NCBI GenBank assembly: GCA_017962925.1
Contig: JAGCUK010000095.1
Location: 1-40,217, forward strand
DNA from: Bacteroidales bacterium
GTDB lineage: Bacteria; Bacteroidota; Bacteroidia; Bacteroidales; UBA932
Length of the DNA stretch: 40,217 nt
Reading direction: 5' to 3'
Each line of letters begins with the position of its first letter. The stretch's first letter is position 1. This document shows, piece after piece, positions 17,001 to 23,577 of this stretch. The position numbers and the translations under genes were made by a program. The notes below the pieces were generated by a model that was given only the letters and a program-made list of their open reading frames with translations, was not told the DNA's origin and searched no databases.

Positions 17001-17281
17001 AGGGTGATGGTGAGATTAGTGCGTCCATCCACCGGCACCTGCTTGGAGATGTATCCGAGGCAGGAGACTGTGAGGACGTCTTGAGGAGAAACGGTGATGG
17101 CAAACTTGCCATCCATGTCCGTGACAGCATTGGCATCCTTGCCCTGCAGAACCGCCCCTATGACGGGACCGGTGCTATCGAGCACTGTGCCAGTAACTGT
17201 CTGCTTCTGGGCAAATGCACCAAAAGACACTGCCATACCTAGCAGTACGGACAGCATTGCGAACAGTCTTTTTTGCAACAT
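14003..17281 (-). CDS. susC: SusC/RagA-family TonB-linked outer-membrane transporter (PUL 1)
   Basis: TonB-dependent importer for the glycan handled by this locus. A signal peptide ends at about residue 25 (SFGAFAQ). A carboxypeptidase-D regulatory-like beta-sandwich follows (about 26-105). Next is the SusC signature DAVVVGYGTQKKTNLTGAVS, a plug domain (about 110-225), then a 22-strand barrel to the C-terminal aromatic-rich end. Length (1092 aa) is typical. There is no N-terminal secretin/TonB STN domain, so signalling to an anti-sigma factor is not expected; this agrees with the divergent SusR-like regulator. It is the first gene of a twelve-gene operon. A Bacteroidota -7 element lies about 45 nt upstream of its start. 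Confidence 0.96.
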   Translation of the reverse strand: MLQKRLFAMLSVLLGMAVSFGAFAQKQTVTGTVLDSTGPVIGAVLQGKDANAVTDMDGKFAITVSPQDVLTVSCLGYISKQVPVDGRTNLTITLEEDAFLMEDAVVVGYGTQKKTNLTGAVSVIKAENLKDRSALDVGHMLQGSVPGLNVTSASGRPGQAASLNIRGWNSINGGSPLVLIDGVEGDIQYINPADVDNISVIKDAAAAAIYGAKGSAGVILVSTKNGSKEKDGMAKVTYSGRVGWTAPTASTDWETRGYYTVYLSNLFMKAYNNTLNYNYSDADMQELWARRNDVVENPARPWVVITQDQSGKDVYNYYANTDWWHVLYKDNKPTTSHTLTASGATEHVNYLISAGYTYEQGMFNINPDSYNRYNLRAKVGFDVTKWLKIGNNFSYFNSGYTYPGRGGINNSLYGASAHASASYPAYNPDGTIIYQTKYNNSTLMDGLMMALNNGDTNTDRIDNLSNTLDATITPFKGFTIKGDYTYSFRLVRYTNRTMPGYYSKEPGIIITQSTGAAFENKLSEDANVHTYQAANLYSTYEHSWNEAHNLKIMAGVNYETKHIKDLEAIGYDLFSYDLNDLNLVGTDADGNKRMEVAGGQNEYRTAGYFSRINYDYKGKYLLEVNGRYDGSSRFLRGSRWVFSPSVSMGWRISEEGFFEPLKKWWDNLKIRASFGQLGNQQMSDYYPAIRTISTGSQSTYLLGGAKPALATISAPVSSGLTWERSIQSNLGVDMTFLSGRLDFSAEGYIRDTKDMLTAGEVLPSTYGYSTAPKENVADLRTMGYEFNMGWKDTFTIAGKPFHYNASVLFSDYVSHITRFNNPDMLLSKNYWVGMKYGDIWGWHIDGLFASDEEAAAYGVDQSKVNGIINASVGDINPVTGAPGVRAGDLKFADLDGNGKIDKGQEKVGDSGDYRVIGNGQPRYNFGINLGASYMGFDLAMFFQGIGHMDWYPQYEVRQFWSLYARPFATFIPRDFQNMYWTEENPDAYFPRPRGYVAGVGTGRELTETNDRYLQNIGYLRLKNLTFGYTLPEKITKKVSIERLRFYFTGENLFYWAPGLHCDYIDPEMAQTNGNLRIYPWQKTIMFGIDVTL

Positions 17282-17326
17282 TGTTATAATAGATTAAAAT
17301 AAAGTTATTAATGTGCGCGGTTTGTG

Positions 17327-17357
17327 CAAATATAGTATTAATCACGTGTACGCGAAA
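17327..17357 (-). promoter_or_regulatory. Putative susC promoter of PUL 1
   Basis: On the minus strand TATATTTG (17327-17334) matches TAnnTTTG exactly. Nineteen nt upstream, TTTC (17354-17357) is a three-out-of-four match to the -33 TTTG. Transcription would begin near 17320 and give a leader of about 40 nt. The slightly weak -33 element is compatible with a promoter needing an activator. Confidence 0.65.
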
Positions 17358-17371
17358 GCACATGGACGGTT

Positions 17372-17458
17372 TTAGTAGACCATAATGACTGTATACTTAA
17401 ATATAATAAGCTGATTATCAGATATTTGATTTTTATCATTGAAATTAAAATTAGTAGA
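17372..17458. repeat. Direct repeat TTAGTAGA and a short palindrome in the divergent control region
   Basis: TTAGTAGA occurs at 17372-17379 and again at 17451-17458 in the same orientation, 79 nt apart. A perfect 5-bp inverted repeat around one base, CTGAT-T-ATCAG, lies between them at 17411-17421. Both are upstream of the susC -33 region and between the divergent genes, where a SusR-like activator would be expected to bind. The region is AT-rich, so chance occurrence is a real possibility. Confidence 0.3.
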
Positions 17459-17489
17459 GTAAAACATAGCTTGTTTAATAATTAATTTG

Positions 17490-17497
17490 TAATTTTG
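17490..17497 (+). promoter_or_regulatory. -7 element immediately before the regulator start
   Basis: TAATTTTG matches TAnnTTTG exactly and ends two bases before the ATG at 17500. A start site four to seven bases after it would fall on or next to the ATG codons at 17500 and 17503, implying a leaderless or nearly leaderless mRNA. No TTTG is present 19 nt upstream; a TTG at 17471-17473 leaves a short 16-nt spacer. Confidence 0.45.
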
Positions 17498-17499
17498 CG

Positions 17500-19122
17500 A
17501 TGATGAAGACTATCCTGCCTTTACTTCTTTCAGCGCTCCTGCTACAGGGGTGTCTCACCCCTTCCGGCATCTCCATTCCCACCCGGAATGCCATCGCTGA
17601 ACTGGACCGAATACTTGAAACAAACGACGAAATCATTTCCAGGAAAGAGGCACGCATCAGCGAAATGAGGCGGCAACTGGAAAATGCACCGGACGTGCAG
17701 TCCCGCTACCGTGCATGCTGCGGACTATGTGACGAGTACTACAAATTCGACCTGGATTCGGCCCTGCATTACATATACTTAAAGACGTCGCTCGCACGTG
17801 AGCTGAACGACGACAACCTGAAAACCGACGCAGTGCTGGACCTCACAGGGAGATACCTGATCTCGGGAATGTATTACAGTGCCAAGGAACTCATCGAATC
17901 AATAGACACATCCCGCATGTCTTCGGAACAGTTTGCGCCTTATTATCAGGCTTTCACAACACTTTACCACAATCTCGTGCTTGTGAACAAGGATTCGAAA
18001 CTGACAGCAGGATTCAGAGAACAGGAAATGCGTTACCGCCAGCTGAGCCTGTCCATTTCCCGGCCAAGCATGCTGAACTACAATACAGAAATGGCTGAGG
18101 CTCTTATGTCTAAAGGAAAGAACGCCGAAGCCCGAAAATTACTACTGGACTACCTAGAACACCAGGAATATCCTAACCAGAACCTGGCTATCATCCACTA
18201 CTGGATCGCAAAGACATACAAGGCCGAAGGCAACAAGGACCAGGCGCTCATGCACTATACCATCAGCGCCCGCCACGATATGGCCGGCTCCGTCAGGGCT
18301 TCCCGCTCAATCATCCAGGCGTCGGTGCTGCTGCTCGACTACGGGCAGCCGGAAAGAGCATACAGATATATCCACCGGGCATATCAGGATGCCGTGATGG
18401 CAGATGCCCGCATCTGTATGGAGGAAATCGCCCGGTTTATGCCGGAGATCACTTCCACCTACGACAGGATGAACACCAGCCGCATACGCGAGCTCATCTC
18501 CGCCCTGGTTCTGGTAGCGCTGCTGCTGGCGGTTTCCGTAGTCGGCCTGTTGCTTATCCGAAGCCTACAGAAGAAGAACATGAAAGCCAATCAGGAAATC
18601 AAGGACGGCCTTCTGAAGATGAAGGAGGCCAACGACATAAAAGACATCTACATAGGGCGCTACTTGTCTATGTTCTCAAGCCATATCAACGGAATAGAGC
18701 AGTATCGCTCATCCATCAGGAACGTGGCCAAATCAAAGGATATGGACCAGATCATGAAGGCTCTCCGCTCGGATGAATTCATAGACAATCAGCGGGAGAC
18801 TCTCTACGCGGAGTTCGACCACGCTTTCCTGGGGATGTTCCCGGATTTTGTGAGCCAGTTGAATTCCCTGCTGAAAGAAGACCAGCGCATAGGGAAGAAA
18901 CTTCATGATGGCCATCTGAACAACGAACTGCGCATTTTCGCTCTTATACGATTGGGAGTAAACGAGTCTTCCCAGATAGCCAGTTTCCTTAAAAAATCCC
19001 CCTCTACCATATATAATTATAGGGTAAAGCTAAGGAATGCCTCTATCTACCCTCATGATGAATTCGAGCAACATGTCATGGAAATAGGCACTCCTGGCTG
19101 GCATTTGCTGGAAAATAACTAA
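17500..19122 (+). CDS. SusR-like membrane-spanning transcriptional regulator (DUF6377 type)
   Basis: Predicted to sense a glycan breakdown product outside the inner membrane and activate the divergent susC operon. It has an N-terminal signal with a lipobox-like LLLQGC (Cys18), a TPR-like helical region (about 60-325), one transmembrane helix (about 333-353), a cytoplasmic linker, and a C-terminal helix-turn-helix (about 477-512, core GVNESSQIASFLKKSPSTIYNY). This layout and the 540-aa length match SusR-type regulators of Bacteroides. It is transcribed divergently from susC across 218 nt, the classic arrangement. Two consecutive ATG codons (17500, 17503) open the frame; the second may be the true start if the -7 element at 17490-17497 is used. 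Ligand unknown. Confidence 0.87.
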   Translation: MMKTILPLLLSALLLQGCLTPSGISIPTRNAIAELDRILETNDEIISRKEARISEMRRQLENAPDVQSRYRACCGLCDEYYKFDLDSALHYIYLKTSLARELNDDNLKTDAVLDLTGRYLISGMYYSAKELIESIDTSRMSSEQFAPYYQAFTTLYHNLVLVNKDSKLTAGFREQEMRYRQLSLSISRPSMLNYNTEMAEALMSKGKNAEARKLLLDYLEHQEYPNQNLAIIHYWIAKTYKAEGNKDQALMHYTISARHDMAGSVRASRSIIQASVLLLDYGQPERAYRYIHRAYQDAVMADARICMEEIARFMPEITSTYDRMNTSRIRELISALVLVALLLAVSVVGLLLIRSLQKKNMKANQEIKDGLLKMKEANDIKDIYIGRYLSMFSSHINGIEQYRSSIRNVAKSKDMDQIMKALRSDEFIDNQRETLYAEFDHAFLGMFPDFVSQLNSLLKEDQRIGKKLHDGHLNNELRIFALIRLGVNESSQIASFLKKSPSTIYNYRVKLRNASIYPHDEFEQHVMEIGTPGWHLLENN

Positions 19123-19127
19123 ATTTG
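19120..19127 (+). promoter_or_regulatory. Candidate -7 element ahead of the EEP-family gene
   Basis: TAAATTTG matches TAnnTTTG and overlaps the regulator stop codon (TAA at 19120-19122). The start site would be near 19132-19134, just past the first ATG (19131) but before the ATG at 19152. No good -33 element is present at 19 nt, so it may be fortuitous. Confidence 0.3.
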
Positions 19128-19130
19128 TCT

Positions 19131-19973
19131 ATGCATAAATTCGAGTCGATTATGTTATCGCGTACACTGAACCTGTTGCTGCTGATTGCTGTGCTCTTTT
19201 CCGCAGCCTGTAAGAACAACCCTGGCAAGGATCTCCCATCTCCAACAGATGGCGTTGTCCGAATCGGCACTTACAATGTGGGTGTGTTCGACAAAAGCGG
19301 ATTCGATTCCACCGAAATGATTGCTGCGATGATGAAGGAACTCGGAGTGCAGGTGCTTTCGATGAACGAGCTCGACAGTTGCAACACGAGACACCCCTCC
19401 TACCAGATTAAACTGTTCTCGGAGGCGATGGGTGAATGGGGATATAATTTCGCACCGGCGATGCCCTACAAGGGCGGTGCATACGGAGTCGGAGTTGCGT
19501 ACTCCCCGAAGTTGAAACTCATTCGCGAATCAGACCTCTCGCTCGCCAAGGGAGACGGCTCCGAACCGAGGGCCGTGGCAGTGTGTGAATTCAAGGATTT
19601 CGTGTTCTGTTCCACCCATCTCGACCACAGGTCCGCAAACGCGCAACTCGCTCAGGCTCAGCAGATTTGCGATTGGGCAGCAAAGCAATACGGCCGTTCC
19701 CGCAAACCTGTGATTATGTGCGGAGATTTCAATGCCCTGCCCGATAGCGAGACCATCAATTTAATGAAGAAAGACTGGACGATTATCTCCCCCGATGAAT
19801 TCACTTTCTCGGCCAAGAATCCCAGCAAATGCATAGACTATATCATGGTCTATAAGAATGCCGCCAAACGGGTAGAAGTGCTCGAGGCTAAAGTCTGCAA
19901 GGAGTTCGAAACCGGCAGCGTCTCCGTTGCCTCCGACCACCTTCCCGTCTACCTGAAAATCCGCATCCGATGA
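19131..19973 (+). CDS. Endonuclease/exonuclease/phosphatase-family lipoprotein
   Basis: A metal-dependent phosphodiesterase or phosphatase fold (DNase I-like). Numbered from the ATG at 19131 (280 aa), a lipoprotein signal ends LFSAAC (Cys27). Catalytic signatures are intact: GTYNVG (46-51), metal-binding Glu80 in MNELD, STHLDHR (161-167) with a catalytic His, GDFNALPDS (198-206), and SDHLPV (268-273) with the final Asp-His pair. A TTG at 19125 and an ATG at 19152 are alternative starts; the latter also gives a good signal peptide (273 aa). Being exported, it is unlikely to act on chromosomal DNA; secreted relatives hydrolyse phospholipids, nucleic acids or sugar/inositol phosphates. It lies 8 nt after the regulator, and its stop overlaps the flippase start as ATGA. 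Confidence 0.86.
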   Translation: MHKFESIMLSRTLNLLLLIAVLFSAACKNNPGKDLPSPTDGVVRIGTYNVGVFDKSGFDSTEMIAAMMKELGVQVLSMNELDSCNTRHPSYQIKLFSEAMGEWGYNFAPAMPYKGGAYGVGVAYSPKLKLIRESDLSLAKGDGSEPRAVAVCEFKDFVFCSTHLDHRSANAQLAQAQQICDWAAKQYGRSRKPVIMCGDFNALPDSETINLMKKDWTIISPDEFTFSAKNPSKCIDYIMVYKNAAKRVEVLEAKVCKEFETGSVSVASDHLPVYLKIRIR

Positions 19974-21430
19974 ACCTCAAATCCCTCGCAAAAGATACGG
20001 CCATCTACGGCCTCAGCAGCATTGTAGGCAGATTCCTCAACTATCTGCTCGTACCCGTCTACACCCGCGTCATCATGGCGGAAAGCGGCGGCTATGGCAT
20101 AGTCACCAACCTCTACGCATACACCGCTCTGCTGCTGGCCATCCTCACCTTCGGCATGGAAACCACCCTCTTCCGTTTCTGCAATAAGGATGGGGAGGAT
20201 GAGAAGTTGGTCTATAGCACCATCCTGCGCATGGTGGGAGGAGTGAGCCTGCTGTTCTTCGCGCTGGTGATGGTCTTCATCCATCCTATTTCGGAAGCGA
20301 TGGGCTATGCCGATCATCCGGAATACGTCGGATGCATGGCCGCGATAGTGGCGCTGGACGCCTTCCAGGCCATAATGTTCAGCCGTCTGCGGCAGCAGAA
20401 ACGGCCGGTGAAGTTCATGGCGCTCAAGTTTGCCTTCATCATCCCCAACATCCTTCTCAACCTCTTCATCTTCCTGGTGATGCCCAAGATGGGAGCGGCA
20501 CATCCGGAGTTGCTCAAGCTCTTTGTCAAGTACAACTATGGCGTCGGGCTGATCTTCTTCGCCAACCTGCTCTGCACCGGCATGGTGACCTTCGGTTTCA
20601 TCAAGGAGATTCGCGGGATTTTTTACGGATTCAACGGCAAACTTGCCAAGAGGCTGCTGGGATACAGCTGGCCGCTGCTGATCCTGAGCCTGGTAGGCGT
20701 ATTCAACCAGGTGGCAGACAAGATACTATATCCTCTGGTAGACAAGAGCCCGGAGGGGATGGTGCAGCTTGGAATCTACGGAGCCTGCGTGAAGATAGCG
20801 ATGATAATGGCCCTGCTGACCCAGGCCTTCCGCTATGCATACGAGCCCATAGTCTTCAGCGGCAGCCGGGACAAGAACAGCCCCGAAACGCTGGCGGACG
20901 GAATGAAATATTTCGTGGTATTCACCCTGCTGGCGTTCCTCGCCGTGATTATCTATATGCCTGTGCTTCAGAGGTTTGTGGGCGAGCAGTATCGCTCCGG
21001 CCTGGCTGTGGTGCCCATTGTGATGATGGCGGAGATCTTCATGGGAATCTACTTCAACCTGTCCTTCTGGTATAAGCTTTCTGACCAGACCCTCTGGGGG
21101 GCGACGATGAGCGCCATCGGCGCCGCAGTGATGGTGGCGGTGAACATCTTCGGAATCCCCCGCTGGGGCTATATGGCCTGCGCGTGGGGCGGCTTTGCCG
21201 GCTACGCCACCGCGATGCTGCTGAGCTACATCATCGGCCAGAAGAAATATCCTATTAAATATGACATGCGCGCGATAGGGGGCTTCTTTGCCTTCGCGAT
21301 GATCATATTCGCTGGATATACTGCACTGGGGCGCACTGAACTTGGCCAATGGCCGATGATGGCCATAGGCAGCGTGCTGCTCCTCGCATACTGCGGGGCA
21401 GTTTGGAAATACGTTATCAGAGCGCGCTAA
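19970..21430 (+). CDS. Polysaccharide flippase / oligosaccharide exporter (MOP superfamily, Wzx-like)
   Basis: An integral inner-membrane protein of 486 aa with about 14 predicted helices. The N-terminal segment (LAKDTAIYGLSSIVGRFLNY, then LLVPVYTRVI) is characteristic of Wzx-type flippases moving lipid-linked oligosaccharide across the inner membrane. A PolySacc_synt_C-like region covers the second half, including RYAYEP (288-293 region). Its ATG overlaps the EEP stop (ATGA), so the two are probably translated together. No glycosyltransferases are nearby, which is unusual for a Wzx; many Bacteroidota carry such orphan flippases. Its stop overlaps the stop of the convergent GH92 gene by a few bases. 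Confidence 0.86.
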   Translation: MNLKSLAKDTAIYGLSSIVGRFLNYLLVPVYTRVIMAESGGYGIVTNLYAYTALLLAILTFGMETTLFRFCNKDGEDEKLVYSTILRMVGGVSLLFFALVMVFIHPISEAMGYADHPEYVGCMAAIVALDAFQAIMFSRLRQQKRPVKFMALKFAFIIPNILLNLFIFLVMPKMGAAHPELLKLFVKYNYGVGLIFFANLLCTGMVTFGFIKEIRGIFYGFNGKLAKRLLGYSWPLLILSLVGVFNQVADKILYPLVDKSPEGMVQLGIYGACVKIAMIMALLTQAFRYAYEPIVFSGSRDKNSPETLADGMKYFVVFTLLAFLAVIIYMPVLQRFVGEQYRSGLAVVPIVMMAEIFMGIYFNLSFWYKLSDQTLWGATMSAIGAAVMVAVNIFGIPRWGYMACAWGGFAGYATAMLLSYIIGQKKYPIKYDMRAIGGFFAFAMIIFAGYTALGRTELGQWPMMAIGSVLLLAYCGAVWKYVIRAR

Positions 21431-23574
21431 TCAGCGATCAGGGGCTTATCCGACATTTCAAGAACCAGCGTTCCGCCGGAGATGATGTCTTCGTGCGACA
21501 GGAACATCCTGTCCAGGGCCTTGCCGTTCAGCTTGGCTGATACCACATATTTGTTTTCGGCAGATGCGCCTCGCGCAATCACCCGGAACTGCTTTCCGTT
21601 CGAGAGCTCGACGGTTGCTTTTTCGAAGACAGGGCTTCCAATGGCATATTCCGCAGTTCCCGGAGTAACCGGGTAGAGCCCCACGGAAGAAAACACCACG
21701 AAGGATGACATTCCGCCGCCGTCCTCATCGCCGGGAACTCCCATAAGGTCGTTGCGGAACCAGGTTGAGAGCATCTGGCGGACGCGTTTCTGCGTCTTCC
21801 ACGGCTGGCCGGCATAATTATAAAGGTAGGGCACGTGAAGCGAAGGCTCGTTGGCCATAGAAAAACATCCGACGTTGGCAGTGTGGTCCGGGAGTTTGGA
21901 GTAGAACAAGTATTTGGGCACGCCGAGAGGGGTTGCGAACATCCTGTCCAGTTCGGCGCAGAAAGCCTCGTTCCCTCCCATCAGCTCGATGAGCCCTGGG
22001 ATATCGTGCTGCACGTCCCAACGGTAGACCCAGGCATTGTTCTCGTCGTAATACTCCCTTGCTCCGAGGCCGCCAGGGAAGTTGTAATCCACCCCCGGGA
22101 TGAAGTTTCCCTCCTTGTCTTTGGGATGGAAAAAGCGGGTTTGGGGGTTGAAGAGAGTGGCGTAGCGGCGGGAGTACCCTTCAAACTGCTCTGCCAGAAC
22201 GCTGTTCCCGGCCGCACGGGCAAGGATGGAGAGGCACCAGCAATCGTAGGCAGTACCCAGGGTCACCGCCACCGGCTGACGCTTTTCAAAGTCATTCACC
22301 ACCGGATCGGTTTCAGGCTCTCCGGGACGCAGTGCCGCAACGTAACCATTCTCCCAGAAGAAGCGGTCCAGGTCGCTTGCCGGCGCTCCGCTCCAGGGGG
22401 CAAGGGTCTTTTCCGTCAGAGCCTTGCAAGAGGATTCCAGCGCGGCGGGAATATCCACTTTGAGCCCTTTTACCACCGCATCGGCAAAGGTCGCCACGGT
22501 ATGATTGGAATTCATCCTGCGGCTGTCTCCGCTCACCTCGGGGAAGGTCGGGGCCCAGCCAGTACCGCTTTCAGAGGCCATCCTGAGGAAAGAAGAAAGG
22601 ATATCCTCCTCCATTCCGGCATCGGTCAGCACGCGGAGTGGATGGGCGGCACGGTAGGTGTCCCAGATCCAGTCGTCGGTATAGAAGGGAGTGCCTCCGT
22701 CTTCGTGCACGGAGTTATCCCAGGCACTCCAGTAGCGGCCGTCCTCGCTCAGACAGATCGGGCGCTCGAAAGTGCGGTAGTAGGATGTATAGAATACGGT
22801 CTTTTCATCCTCGCTGCCACCCTTTACCTTTATCCTGGAAAGGGTCTGGTTCCAGATGCGGCGGCCTTCCCGCTCTACCGCATCGATGTCATAGCCCTTC
22901 TGCTCGCGCAGAAGGTTGGCTTTGGCCTGCTCCCAGCTGATGAAGGAGACGCCGTAGCGGAGATTCACCGCACCGCCCCCGAAAGAGAGGATGGCGCAGT
23001 TGCCCCGCATTTCCCTGGCGACGGAAGCCTCCTGTGTTTGGAGGTACACATAAACCTTGGTGCTGTCCAGCACGGTCTGGCTGCCGTAGATGCCGTCGGA
23101 ATCTTCCCCCACCTGCCCGCCGAGGCTCCAAAGCGAAAGCCTCAGCGGTTCGGCGGAAGTGATTTTATAGATTGCGGACTGATGGCTCACCGCATAGCGC
23201 ACGTCCACCGCCCCGTCCAGCAGCGTGACGCTGTAGGAATAGGGGGTGATGCGCTCGTTGTCGTAGCTCAGGGGCTTCGGAGCCAGGATGGGCCCCGAGC
23301 CCAGGTCTACGGAAAGATTGAATGCGGAGCGCTCCCGATGGTTCGTGACGACCACCGGCAGTCCGCCGAGATACTCGCCGGTGAAATCGCCCCTGTCCGG
23401 ATAGACCCTGAGCATGGAGTTCGGGAGTTGCACGGTGGGGAACGTGGGCACCAGCATGTGGCTTATGTTGCCCATATATGGGTTGACATAATCCACCGGC
23501 TCCTTATCCCGGCAGCAGGAGGCTGCCAGGATGGAGATAGCGGTGCATAAGGCGAGTATTCTCTGCGGTTTCAT
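21427..23574 (-). CDS. GH92 family alpha-mannosidase lipoprotein (divergent subgroup)
   Basis: Calcium-dependent exo-acting alpha-mannosidase family. The lipoprotein signal ends ILAASC (Cys20, followed by a second Cys). Residues 28-90 form the N-terminal beta-sandwich with YVNPYMGNISHMLVPTFPT, a variant lacking the HLNGTGC motif of the other GH92 here. The catalytic (alpha/alpha)6 region has DDWIWDTYRAAHP (300-312), YYDENNAWVYRW (508-519) with Glu511 at the usual general-acid place, and GDEDGGGMSS (615-624) with the general-base aspartates. Length (715 aa) is normal. Because the acid is Glu, a conventional alpha-mannosidase is more likely than a mannosyl-phosphodiesterase, in which Gln has been reported. 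It begins 3 nt after the fimbrillin/BspA gene and is the last gene of PUL 2. Confidence 0.88.
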   Translation of the reverse strand: MKPQRILALCTAISILAASCCRDKEPVDYVNPYMGNISHMLVPTFPTVQLPNSMLRVYPDRGDFTGEYLGGLPVVVTNHRERSAFNLSVDLGSGPILAPKPLSYDNERITPYSYSVTLLDGAVDVRYAVSHQSAIYKITSAEPLRLSLWSLGGQVGEDSDGIYGSQTVLDSTKVYVYLQTQEASVAREMRGNCAILSFGGGAVNLRYGVSFISWEQAKANLLREQKGYDIDAVEREGRRIWNQTLSRIKVKGGSEDEKTVFYTSYYRTFERPICLSEDGRYWSAWDNSVHEDGGTPFYTDDWIWDTYRAAHPLRVLTDAGMEEDILSSFLRMASESGTGWAPTFPEVSGDSRRMNSNHTVATFADAVVKGLKVDIPAALESSCKALTEKTLAPWSGAPASDLDRFFWENGYVAALRPGEPETDPVVNDFEKRQPVAVTLGTAYDCWCLSILARAAGNSVLAEQFEGYSRRYATLFNPQTRFFHPKDKEGNFIPGVDYNFPGGLGAREYYDENNAWVYRWDVQHDIPGLIELMGGNEAFCAELDRMFATPLGVPKYLFYSKLPDHTANVGCFSMANEPSLHVPYLYNYAGQPWKTQKRVRQMLSTWFRNDLMGVPGDEDGGGMSSFVVFSSVGLYPVTPGTAEYAIGSPVFEKATVELSNGKQFRVIARGASAENKYVVSAKLNGKALDRMFLSHEDIISGGTLVLEMSDKPLIAD

Positions 23575-23577
23575 AGA

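Noticed and set aside
14753-17242. Very long open frame on the plus strand, antisense to susC (829 codons); similar ones at 30258-32369, 34244-36283 and 37977-40100
   Set aside because: They mirror the codon structure of the real minus-strand genes, have no recognisable domains or signal, and lie wholly within strongly supported genes.
14003-17281. SusC with ECF-sigma/anti-sigma signalling
   Set aside because: No STN domain follows the signal peptide, and no anti-sigma or sigma gene is adjacent; a SusR-like regulator is present instead.
21427-23574. GH92 as a mannosyl-1-phosphate diesterase directly fitting the phosphoglycan idea
   Set aside because: The general-acid position is Glu511 rather than the Gln reported for such an activity, so the conventional mannosidase reading is preferred.
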